A DNA stretch of 64,000 nt from Scatophagus argus (taxonomy: Eukaryota > Chordata > Actinopteri > Scatophagidae), in NCBI RefSeq assembly GCF_020382885.2, contig NC_058506.1, forward strand, positions 10,456,318 through 10,520,317, written 5' to 3'. A program made the translations under genes and the position numbers. Numbering within the stretch: the stretch's first letter is position 1; the number at the start of each line of letters is the position of its first letter. Under the pieces are notes generated by a model that was given only the letters and a program-made list of their open reading frames with translations, ran no database searches and was not told the DNA's origin. Shown piece by piece: positions 42,826 to 53,727 of this stretch.

Positions 42826-43853
42826 CTATTTAGCAGTCATTTTCAGCAAGTCCTCCTTTTCAATCTCAAAAAGACGCCAGCCCTCGGAGGAGGAGAGATC
42901 AGCTGCTCCTCTTCGCTTGTAGAACTCAATAGACTTTGTGTTGTTTTCTGCTACTATGAAATGCATGCCACTACAGCGAGTCCTCACTGCCGTCTAGGGA
43001 AAGGGAAAAAGCAAAGACACATATTAAGCATTGAACAAATTTGAGATTAGGTTGAATCTTTCACCAAAGAAGCATTAGCTGCACATTGGCAACCATACCT
43101 CACTCAGAGCCTTCAGGATCTGTGAACCAATGCCGAGACCTGATGAAAGATTAAATGTACAGAACAGTTAGTACATGACATTGTGTACAAATAGGTCGCC
43201 AAGGTAACCGATTAACTTTTATTATCATCATATACATATACAGTATTTGTCAGTAAGTCAGTACCACGGAACTCCTGCATGACATAAAAGTCTTCCAAGT
43301 AGAGAAGCTTTCCAATCCAAGGGTCATACGTGAAGTAGTACATGGCAAATGCGATCACAGTGTACTCTAGAGGAAAACACTACAAGTTAGAGGTTGGATT
43401 TAAAAAGTAAACCCGTTTCTTAGGAAATGTATCTCTTAAAATGCTAAAAGCTTTGCCTTAAACACATGTTCTTACCCCCTGAGCTCTGCTCTTTTGGAAT
43501 TTCGGCAACCAGACAGTGGTAGAATGGGTGATCCCCAAAGCCATCTTCAAGTAGCTCTACAAGTAGGACATTGCTTTAAAAAGAGTGTACACAGATGGAA
43601 AACATTTTTGCAAATCCAGTTGAAGTTCAATGCAAACTAAAGCACCTTTCTCACTCAGCACGACCTTCTCCTCCATCTCTTCAAATTTAGCAAGTTCCTA
43701 AAAGGCAAAAAGATAATAGATTTGCTGTCAAATGGTCCTAATGCCCTGTTGGTTGTTAAAATATTTGGCTTTGAACATTTGACTTACCTTTATGAGTCGC
43801 AACATATCAGACACATCCCTGGGTTCAGCTTTCCGTAATATAAAACTGGCCAT
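42826..43853 (-). CDS. sat1: Diamine acetyltransferase 1 (spermidine/spermine N1-acetyltransferase)
   Basis: Cytosolic GNAT enzyme that transfers acetyl from acetyl-CoA to N1 of spermidine and spermine; it is the controlling step of polyamine breakdown and export. Six coding exons in reading order: 43853-43788, 43697-43646, 43556-43476, 43366-43265, 43139-43099, 42993-42826; 169 aa (human 171). Conserved landmarks are [60 protein letters not shown], the acetyl-CoA loop [12 protein letters not shown], and [22 protein letters not shown] with the catalytic tyrosine. The C-terminus is [13 protein letters not shown]; human ends MATEE. Introns are very short (about 85-145 nt). SAT1 lies beside ZFX and PRDX4 in human as well. 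Confidence 0.96.
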
Positions 43854-45316
43854 TTTCTCTTTTTACCCTTTTTCCCTTTGCTCACTAGTCCTCTGAATGT
43901 GAATAAAAGCAAAATTTGTTTCTTCATCCGCACCTAAGGAGTTCAACCCCCGGCAAAGAACTTAGAAAACCAGCACATAGAATTGTATGGGACGCTTCAC
44001 ACAGAGTGGAACAGCAGCTTTGAGAACTTTGCTTTTATGTATCCCTGGATGAGGTAAAGATCCATATATGGTCAAATAACCCTTTACATCTTGTTTTTTT
44101 CTTCTGCTGTCCACGTCTTATCTTTGTGTTTATGGCTGTTCGTAATTTGAATGTCGTTTAAAAGGTAAATATTAACCCGACCTGGAAAAAAACAACCAGA
44201 ACTCAGAAGGTCTGTAAAGCTGAATATAACAATAACCCGGGGGTGAAAATGAATGTGAAACCTATGCATACCTATTAACAATAAACCAGTTTTTCTTCAG
44301 TCTCTGACAGCACACAGACAGTCAAGCAATCATTTGCATTGCTGGTAGAACAACTAAACTTTTATTGATTTATTATGGTCCCATTTGTATAATATGTTGT
44401 TAATTGGTTTCCCTTCAACGAAGAAAATGAGTTGGGACCTTCTAGGTTATCAACAGCCAGGAGTGAGCAGGTGATCAAACCTTCATTAAAGACAAGAATG
44501 GGATATGGTGACATCTTTTTGTGTGATGATTAGCCAGGAAAGCATCTTTAGTTAAATGTTTTGAGTGTGTATGTTGACACTCAAAATGGCTGGAGATGCA
44601 CATCAAACAGATGTCTAATGTCTAATTTTCAGTATCTGTCCTTTAAATAGGCTTTATGCTGCTATGAAAAAACAACAAACTTTTGGATGCATTTCAAATG
44701 CAGTTGCAAAGCCTAAAAAATCAGTTAGTCATGTAATTTCTTGCATAAATGTTTTCTCCACAAACTCTCCCAGTCATTAGTCAGCTACACTTTCAGTTAA
44801 CAATCCCACATGCAGAACATACTTTGATACATTAGCAGTAGTGTTGTGGTTATTGCTGCACTTTAAATTTCCTGTCCCTTTAATATTTAGGATTCAGCAG
44901 GAATGTGATGTTAACTTGTTCAGATTAGTCTTTAGTGAGGTTTAAGTTAAGTATAAATAATTTATCCAGCATTTGAAATTTTTCCTCTTCAGTACATATT
45001 TGGATGAGCATTGTTGAAGGTTGCTAACAACTGCTTCATTGTTTATTTATCATATGATAATAAGGAACTTTAATTTGCTGTTTGCCCTAAACACTTCCAG
45101 TGAAAACAGGTTTTATCTTTTGAGTAAATAAGAAGAGTTGTCTTAACTGACATGCATGAAGTGCATTTGGGAATTTCCAAGGCAAGATAAAAATCAATGA
45201 CACCTGTTCCCTCTGGGTGTGATGCAGGCTTTGAAACTTTCTGCACTGAAGAAAACGAAAGCATGAACTGAGGTGAATCTAAAAGACCAGACAGATGGCA
45301 TTTTAGGAAAACATAT
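43854..45316. other. Gap between prdx4 and sat1, with the sat1 5' flank
   Basis: No exon recognised. The sat1 transcription start must lie just right of 43853, but no TATA box or CpG-rich core stands out. The rest is AT-rich and featureless. Confidence 0.4.
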
Positions 45317-45322
45317 TTTATT
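45317..45322 (-). terminator. prdx4: Polyadenylation signal of prdx4
   Basis: AATAAA on the - strand, 53 bases after the prdx4 stop codon. Confidence 0.7.
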
Positions 45323-45374
45323 TGTTCTTTCGTTAAGTGTTGGATTTCACAGACTGGGGCGGAAGAAACGAAGA

Positions 45375-48300
45375 TCAGTTCAGTTTATCAAAATACTTCA
45401 GCTTGCCTGAAGGGTCTGGAATGATCTGTGGGAAAGAATTTATCAACATTAGAGCACAAATCTGGTTTGCGTTTCACAAGACTAGGTCAAAACCAACTAT
45501 ATGGCTAATTGTGGCCAATTTGTTAAGGGGTTTACTGGTAGTGGTGGTCCCAGTAATATTTGTTATTAAGGTGTATTCAAGTAGTAGATCACATGACATG
45601 GTTTTGCTACATTTGAGTTTGTTTTTTTTATTTTTAAATTACAAATGCAGTTGCAAGAACAATACTTTCTATTCATATCTTCGTATGATTGAATTGAAAT
45701 ACAACATATTTTAATTGTAATTACTCTATTATTATTATTATAACTTTAGTCATTATATATCAACCCACACACTCTTTCATCTGTTTCTATGTGCAGATGT
45801 CTTTTGTTTTTTTTGTATCACTGGTATTTAGTGTTTTGTCAGAGGGATTGTTGTTGTGTTTTCCTTCATGGCTCTTGGTACACAGAGTCTACACAGCACA
45901 AATGTGAGTCTTTAAACTAACATCCTCCAGATATGAAAATGTACTCATAAACTGTTTTTTCAAAACCTTGAACTTGACTGCATGTAAAGTTAATGAATAA
46001 AATGTGCAATCGAATAAATAAAAAAATATATTTGTTTTTGCAAAACAGACAGAGACAGCTTGTCATTTAGACAAACATAACATTTGTTACTGCGCTGGCT
46101 GGATACAGACAAACTGATGTGCAAATGCATCTGTATCCTATCTGAAATTTTCTGTCTATTGCAACACTGTAGTTAGTCACCAGGGATCTGAATCACAGCC
46201 ATGACGGTGATACTCACTGTGGCGCTGCCTGGTTTCCACCCTGCTGGACATACTGTTAAAAAAAATGACACAACTGCAGTCAGCACAAGAAAAACACATA
46301 TTAGTTCCACCCACTGCTGCATTACTCCATCGCAGTCACGAAAACAAACAAGAATGACTCTCAGCTCATCAAATAAATGAGCTTCTCGTACCTTCTCCGT
46401 GTTTGTCGGTGTACTGGAAGGCCTGCACCAGCCGCAGGGTCTCATCCACAGATCTTCCCACAGGAAGATCGTTCATGGTGATCTGTCTCAGGATGCCCTT
46501 GTTGTCGATGATGAAAAGTCCCCTGTGAGGGATTCAAGCACAGCCTACTGTCACATGGCTGTGAAGCATGTAACTTTTGCTCACTGCTGAAGCACCTCAG
46601 TGGCGTGGCAGTGGTTCAGGAGAAGACATGCTTCTTTAAGTTTATCTCTTTTGTCATGAATGCAAATGTGACATTGTACCTCAGTGTGTGTCCTTGGTCC
46701 TCCAGGTAGACGCCATAGTTTTTTGAAATCTGGTGAGTGACATCTGACAACAGAGGGATTTTCATTTGTCCAAGTCCACCCTGCTTCCTGGGTGTGTTGA
46801 TCCTGGTATTAACGAGAAATGAAAAACAAAAAAAAAACAACTCAGGAGCACAAAATAATCAAACCAAAATTAACCAATAAATAGAGGTAAAACATATTAA
46901 AAAAGTCCCCTTCAGAAAACATGTAAGCCTACTCGAATCCCTAAAATGTATTTGATTCCAAACTGTTGGGATCATTATTCCTCTTCAGTCAGTCTACTAT
47001 AGCGTTATTATTAGGTTTCTTCTTAAATCTGACAGCACTTTGTGGGTGTGATGGGGACGGCAAACTTACCAGGCCAGGTGGGTGAACTGGGAGTCGACGG
47101 AGCAGGCAACCACCTCTGTGTTGATGGCACGAAACTCATGCACACGATCGCTGAATGCAATGATCTCAGTGGGGCAGACAAATGTGCTACAAAGAAACAG
47201 AGCAAACCCATTTATGTAAGAATACAGTCTGTGGTGCAGCGAGCCCAGGCACACAAATGAAGCGATTATGTAATGTGTGTGTCAGATGTTACTCACAAGT
47301 CCAGGGGATAGAAGAAAAAGACAAGATATTTGCCTTTGTAGTCTGACAGCTTCAGCTCCTTGAATTCACCGTTAATAACGGCTGTTCCCTCCCAGTGCGG
47401 TGCAGGCTTTGAAACTGAAGTGTGAAGAATATATAAATTAATAAAACAAGTATATTATTTTTTTTATGTATTTTTTTCATGCTTTACATCCATTACATGC
47501 ATTTTGAGGCTACAAATATTAAATGTCACATGTCCTGCAAAAATTCACAGGGATTAAAAGATTACAGGGGTGCTTTATCTTTTAAATGGCACACTGAGAT
47601 GCTCATAATATTCTGTATTGGTGCTAATTTAACTCCAATATATATCTATATTTCATATCCCATTTACTCATATTGCTATTTCCTACTTTGTGCAGAGTTT
47701 TGCTGTTTGTTTTAACTATTTAAAAGCCTTTTCCTCTTTGTATCTTTCTAATTTTCTATATTAATTATACATGGCGCGAATGCACAGCTTATGGAGATGT
47801 TAATGAAGATTGTCCCTTCCCGATACTCTTCCCTTGCCCTACCCGATTGTGGTTGTCATAAACTGCCAGTTCAGTCCTGCATCTACAATAATAAGTCATC
47901 GTTACTTTGATGAGTTCTCTTCTCACACTGCATGCATTACATTATTTTGAATGCATTTGCTCAGTTAGCCTATGGAGGACCCATATCTGCTCCTGCACAA
48001 AAACTGGAACAGCAGTCAGTCCTGTGGCGTGGGGTAAAGTCTCACACCACATGAGGACACATGACAAACAGAGTGAAAAGGTGAAGGGGAGCAGGGCCAC
48101 AAGCTTAATGACCAACTCAGACACTTAATGTGCTGACAACAGTGTATGTTAGGGCTTTAAACAAGCCCTCGCGAGTTAACAGCAGATGCCTCTGAGTGTT
48201 TCAAAGTGTTTCTGTTATTGTGTCCAACACTCAACCCTCCCCGACGAGCCGTGCTGGTGCTGGGCCATACACCGTCATGTGCCCTCGGAGGGGGCGGAGG

Positions 48301-48814
48301 GAAGATCCCTATCCAGTGAACTTCATAGAATGACGTGTCCTACAAAACCCGTCTGATTAAAAGTTCAATAACCTCTCCCGCTGTCAAAAGAGAATTAAAC
48401 CATACGCCAGTGAAATATGAACACGGGCTGCAGAGAGACACTTGTCAGTATGTTTCCATTGTCCTGGCAGCAGGAGCAGCACCACGCTGAAGCCGCTACT
48501 GCAGCAGCTGTTCGCAACAGAAGAGCAAACCTCTGCGCGCTTTCATTGCGCACAAACTAACTTGTCACCTCTGGCTGAAATCATGAGACAAACTCACTCT
48601 TGGCTTTGCTGAGGTGCAGGGAATGGTCAGACACAGGCACCCGGAAAGCCTCCCCAGGATAGACGTGTCCTCCCGCGTAGTTGTGACACTGGGAGTTTTT
48701 CACATGAGCGTCTTCCTCTGCAGATGTGACTGTGGAGAGGACGACGAGGAGGAGCGCGGCACGGAGCGCGCAGAAAAGCTCCTTCTTTGCATTTGTGTGA
48801 AAGAGAATCTCCAT
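45375..48814 (-). CDS. prdx4: Peroxiredoxin 4 (ER 2-Cys peroxidase)
   Basis: Reduces hydrogen peroxide in the endoplasmic reticulum and passes disulphides to PDI. Seven coding exons in reading order: 48814-48598, 47414-47297, 47186-47070, 46802-46680, 46522-46392, 46252-46218, 45425-45375; 263 aa (human 271). Residues 1 to about 31 form a signal peptide ([20 protein letters not shown]). The extra N-terminal Cys of PRDX4 is kept ([17 protein letters not shown]). The peroxidatic Cys is in FVCPTEI, and the resolving Cys in [13 protein letters not shown]. The GGLG motif and the C-terminal YF (KLKYFDKLN) mark a hyperoxidation-sensitive typical 2-Cys enzyme. The last exon is only 17 codons and sits about 790 bases beyond exon 6. 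A genomic read-through of exon 6 would give a false C-terminus. An in-frame upstream ATG at 48910 would bury the signal peptide, so the start at 48814 is preferred. Confidence 0.96.
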
Positions 48815-50008
48815 TGCGCCGTCGCTTTGGGAGCACGTAGCCACAGCCTGGCAATGCGTTTCACACCGAGGATTTGAAGAGACGTTCTTCCTCCTCCTCT
48901 TCTTCTTCACACAAGTTTTGCAGCAGCTGGCGTCCTTATTGTTGCATTACTGCCATCTTCTGGAGTTAATTAGCTCAATTCCTTTGCCACATTCTTTCCT
49001 CTTTCACCCAGCTTCTTTGATGAATCACTGAATGAATGAATGAATGAATGAATGAAAACCGCTTCCCTTCCATGAATCAACTTACCTGTCCCTCTACGGA
49101 CTTCATTCAACTCCGACATAGTGAATGAATTTGTTTTAAATTCTTCACCCAGGATCCTTGCGCTTTTTTTGTAATTCTACCTTTATTTTCCTTGTCTTTC
49201 CGCTTTTCCTCAGTAATTTCTCACCAAATCCGAGAGTCTGTTATTTTACATAGCTTATATTTTGTCTTTCCTCAATGTCTATACTGTGCCTTTAATCTGT
49301 ATATCAGTATTAGCTGTATTAGACTTGTGACTGCAGCCTCAGACCCTGCAGCATCCATTACTGGTCAGTAAATGTCTACAGGTTTTATTTCCTTTTTGCA
49401 GCTTTAATATTTTCTTATCAAAGCATTTTTATTTCTGAATCTCATCTACATAATTTCACATCTTATAAAGAGTTTCTAGATACACTTGAACAGAAGTCCT
49501 TACTGTACTCTTCATATACACAGCTATATTGTTTTCCACTTCCTCAGAGCAGCTGAAATGTATTTTTTTGTTTTCTTTCTTTTTACCTTTCTGTGATTGC
49601 ATCCTCATCTCTGCAGTTGAGATGTTAATTGCCAGCTACCTTTGACTAGAATTAAGGATCACCATCTGATTATTTCGTATTTGGCCACTGAGCTGGTAAC
49701 TGGGTGCATTTCTTTCTTCAGATTAGCATGCTCTTTTTTCAGTCACTTAAAATGCATATTACGTATGTTACTTTGCAGTCTTGATCCTTCACTGAGGTTT
49801 GTTTAGTCATCAGTTATTATCCAAGTGCGTCTAACTTGCACTAAAAAAACAAAGTGTTTCTATTCCATTCAAAACGTGACACGTTCTCATTTTGAAAAGA
49901 CCCTTAAGTATGAAAAGAAAGTGTTGTGTTTCCTGAATTATCCTGGTCAGATGGAGAAATGTTAATTCAAGCAGCTTTTGAAAAGAGAGTGAATTTGTCT
50001 ATGAAACA
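48815..50008. other. Gap between togaram-like gene and prdx4
   Basis: Includes the prdx4 5' flank with a pyrimidine-rich stretch (48885-48905) and a (GAAT)n run (49030-49055). The remainder is T-rich and shows no exon. Confidence 0.4.
49030..49055. repeat. (GAAT)n microsatellite
   Basis: About six tandem GAAT units. Confidence 0.85.
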
Positions 50009-50014
50009 TTTATT
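50009..50014 (-). terminator. Polyadenylation signal of the togaram-like gene
   Basis: AATAAA on the - strand, 71 bases after the stop codon. Confidence 0.6.
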
Positions 50015-50084
50015 TGCAAAAACAGCACATACAATGACAACGTGTTTTTGAAACAACACTGCAGTATTGCGGAGCTCATTCACT

Positions 50085-52840
50085 TCACTTGGCCTTCTTT
50101 ATTATCTTGGCCAGCTGCCTTCTCTCATTTTCTGGGATGATCTTTGTCCACAGGTGCAAAAAGTCCTTGTGGCGAGCCAGTTCATGGAGGATTATTTGCC
50201 CATGGTGCCTGTTGAGAGTTGTATTTTTCATTTAGCACAATGTTCAAAGAATAAAGTAAAGATTTTGAAAACAAACAAAAAGAAATTAAAATAAAAACTA
50301 ATTTGTACACTAAAATAATTGAACTTGATAACCCACCTCACTTCTGGTGCAGCATCCACAGACATTTTAGAGACAGCAGTCAGGAAGCGTTCAGTGAAGC
50401 TCCTTCCTGCCTTCAACATGTGAGCTGCTCCAAATTTGTCAGTCAGCAGGTGCAGGTGTTGTGCTGTGCTTCCTCTTATTGCAGCACAACGGTGGCTGAG
50501 GAAGGACAAAGACAGAGAAATAAAATAAATCAGGTGATTATGTTTCACCTTATTGTATTCCCTTATAACGCTTGTGCTTATAAAATGAATGCAGCTTTTT
50601 GTCTCTTACCTCAGCCCTGTGTTCAGCAGAGCGCTCACAGTCCTACCATGGCTACAATTCTGCACCAGGGCGTCAAGTGCAAGATTGACCTGCTGGTGAA
50701 TAAACTCATTTGTGGTTTGGGCAAGTTTCAGAAGCAGAGCTCGGCCTGTTCCTTCTGCCTCCGGGTCCATGGCTGTCTGGAGGTGAACGTACAGCTCAGC
50801 TAGTGTGCTGACAGCTGCGCAAGCAACTGCAGAGCGCAAGTTTTTCACCTGCACAGCAAAAATAAACACCATCATTAAAGATTGCACACTCACAGACACG
50901 TGTTGGCAAATGAAAATGCATTGAACACAAAGATGGAAACAAAGATACAAAGAGGAGAATGTGCACAATACCTCCTCAATGAGCACCAGGCACACTTGAT
51001 GAAGTTGAGTCTTCAAGATGTCTGAGTGGTGCTGTGCTAGAGCTCGGATGGTTTTCAGGCCCTCTGTTTTCTTCATCCTGCATGTTTATGTGACAAGAAT
51101 GATTTAATTGCACTGTACAACACTTCAGGAATGACACAAACAACCCTAATACACCTGCAATTGCTGCAAATAGTGATAGTTTTAAATGTAAAGCATAATT
51201 AAACACAAATGTACGCTTCACTGGGAGATGTTGCACCAGCTGATGTAAGATGCAGCTCATAATATTTACTGGCTAGTAGAGTGTGTAAAATGGCATTTGG
51301 ATGAGGGTTTTCTAGTGTCAAGGTCTTACCAGTCATCTGAGGAGAGCAGCTTGAAGCTAAGAGACAGGCTCTCCACAGGATTGTTCAAAGGCTGCAGATC
51401 CACCTTTTTGTCTTTAGCAGGCTGGAAGCAGCAATCTCTGGCTTCTACTAAAGCACACAATACTCTTTAGTCACCTTTCTTTCATTCAAAGCATTGTATT
51501 TAGTGTAGCTACTGTAACTCTTTACAAAAATCTGTAAGGAATGTATGAATAAAAGCTGAAGTTCACAGCTTGTATTACTATTATTCAGCACGTGCATAGA
51601 TTAACGTACCTGCTTTACTGATGACCTTTGCGGGACGCAGGATCATTCCGGGTCGAGACCCTTTTCTTTTTGTTTGAGGAGCTGTTGGAGGGCTTGGGGC
51701 CAGAAGCGTCTCCACAGGCGTCCTCTTGGCAGCAGCTGGCGGTTGAGGAGAAGGAACAGTGTTGAGCTGGATGCGCTTAGGTCCCTCCGCACTAACCTCA
51801 ACCTTATCTTTTCCAGACTGGCGCCTACATCCATCTGCAACCTCCTTGACTGTTGAGATAAACAATATATAATAACTGAGACAAAGTCCAAAGATTTGAG
51901 CAGAACATCCCTGTGTCTCTATGATTCCATCAGAAACTAGCCTGAACAGCAACAAAAGAAAGACATCTTTAGAGGGACTGACCTGCTCCATTCAGTCTGG
52001 TTGATAACAGAGGCAGCCGGGACACTTTGCTCCTAGAGCGTAGCACCGCTTGAGGAGGAGCTGGTGTGAAGGTTGCAACCTGAACAGAGCTTGCAATCAG
52101 AGGAATGGCCCTCAGGTCACTGGGTGTGTGAGTATCCACAGAGCTGAGGCTGGACCAAGACCTGATAGAAGCAGCTGGGCTCTCTCTGTCTCCCACCTGA
52201 GCCTGCTCGCTGCTAAGTAGCATCAGGTCACAAGAGGAACTGTCATCCTCTTCCTCATCCGAACTCTCAGAGCTCTGTTGGTTTTTGTTTATGCACTCCA
52301 CACTGAAATGAGATGCATCTGAAAGAGGGCTCAACCGCCTTCCTCGCAGGGAGGGAGCTTGTCTTCTGGGAAAAGCTGGTGGTTGAGCTGAAGGCAGAGT
52401 GGCGTGCTTAGCGAAGAGTCCCAGCCTCTCCAGAACAGCATCGTTTCGGGCTTTTACAGAAGCACACAGCCTTTCTGCGTGTTGCATTAACGCAGCCCTC
52501 TCAGCTCTCTTTGCCCTTTCTATGTCCAAGATCCTGGACTCACTGGTGAAACCAACAGGGTTCTCCTGTCTACACTGGCTCCCAGTTTGCTGTGGAAATG
52601 AAGTACAATAAAATCACTGAGTAATTTATAATCTGTAATAACCCAGTACTTTTGTAAGGTGACAGAGAAGTTTTTAAAGCAGTCAGCTGCTCTGTGTGCA
52701 TCAAAGAAAAACCTTGAGATACAAACAGAAGGAAGGTCAGAGATGAGCAGAGTTGGTTTACTTACAGAAGCATCTTCGCACTCACTGCGGCTCCTCTGCC
52801 AAAACCGGTGGAAGATGCTTGATGTTTCTTGATTATCCAT
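50085..52840 (-). CDS. TOGARAM-like protein with a single C-terminal TOG region
   Basis: Probable microtubule/ciliary protein of the Crescerin (TOGARAM/FAM179) family, whose TOG domains bind tubulin. Eight coding exons in reading order: 52840-52766, 52589-51983, 51849-51610, 51447-51330, 51077-50972, 50848-50610, 50495-50337, 50208-50085; 555 aa. Residues 1 to about 310 are low-complexity, Ser/Pro/Arg-rich, with an acidic run (SSESSDEEEDDSSS). From about residue 330 the sequence is helical HEAT-like: SLSFKLLSSDDWMKKTEGLK, LARALAQHHSD-type helix, VCLVLIEEVKNLRSAVACAA, GTGRALLLKLAQTTNEFIHQ, ALDALVQNCSHGRTVSALLN, then TAQHLHLLTDKFGAAHML. It ends WTKIIPENERRQLAKIIKKAK. Human TOGARAM2 is about 1,000 aa with more TOG domains, so this is a short form. 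Family membership is fairly sure, the orthologue is not. An in-frame upstream ATG at 52903 is an alternative start. Confidence 0.75.
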
Positions 52841-53568
52841 CACTTCCGAAAAAGGCGTCAAAATTTTCCAGGAGAAATAAGCACTAGAAATAACTTTCTT
52901 CACTCGATTTCTCTCTGTCTGCTCAGTCTGTGTTACCTTGCTGGCTCCTACAGTTAGAACATGGAATGTCGGAATGTCACAGTTGGAAGTGATCTTAGAA
53001 CCTCAGAAAATTCTGTTCTGGACTCTCTGTGTGTGTGTGTGCGTGTGTGTGTGTGTGTTTGAAATTCAGCATTTCAAGTGGATTATATAGATTACCTACA
53101 TTGAGTAAAGGTTAGCGTGTCTTTTATTGTAGGTAATGCATGGAAGTGGCAAATATTTTGATAGGTGATCAGTTATCTGTTGTTCTCTCTGTATTTCTTC
53201 ACAGTGAATCATTCAGCGTAACACTCCGTCAAACTGATCAAGACACCACTGTTTAAGTTTTTACGATTTATTAAAAGCAAAGTCAAACCCATGAAAAGTT
53301 ATAGTTTATTGAATTTACTGACTGATTCATTTCCTGAATAAAACCCTTTATTTTTAATGTAATAATGAATAATGCATTAATAATACATGCACTGATCTCT
53401 ATAAAATCAGCATCTATGGACGACACCTGTGGACATATGCATAAACATAAATTTCAGTTCTAGTGAATTAATCAGCAAACAACTTGCTCAAACCTCCACA
53501 GATAAAGTACATTAGGGTCATTGTGTTGTCAGCAGCAAAAACATTCTCAATGAAAAAATATTTATAAT
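52841..53568. other. Gap between the two minus-strand genes
   Basis: Contains a (GT)n run with one interruption (53029-53058), then AT-rich sequence without a recognisable exon. Confidence 0.4.
53029..53058. repeat. (GT)n microsatellite with one GC interruption
   Basis: About fifteen dinucleotide units. Confidence 0.85.
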
Positions 53569-53574
53569 TTTATT
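53569..53574 (-). terminator. Polyadenylation signal of the pdha1-like paralogue
   Basis: AATAAA on the - strand, 154 bases after the stop codon of the E1 alpha paralogue. Confidence 0.5.
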
Positions 53575-53727
53575 TTTAAAATAAACATTACTGGTTGACA
53601 CAGAAAACTTAACCTGCATGATTCAGCCCTGCGTGTATATCTGATCCATACATTTTGGATCTGTGTTAAAATGTCGCATGCTGCAGAGAAAGAGTATACA
53701 GTGGGAGTAAGAAGGAGTCTGTACGCT

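Noticed and set aside
45440-46170. Open frames between prdx4 exons 6 and 7
   Set aside because: They lie inside prdx4 intron 6; the real last exon (45425-45375) uses a different frame.
46173-46217. Alternative prdx4 C-terminus [14 protein letters not shown] by reading through exon 6
   Set aside because: A strong donor (acagtgagta) ends exon 6, and the conserved tail [16 protein letters not shown] is found at 45425-45375.
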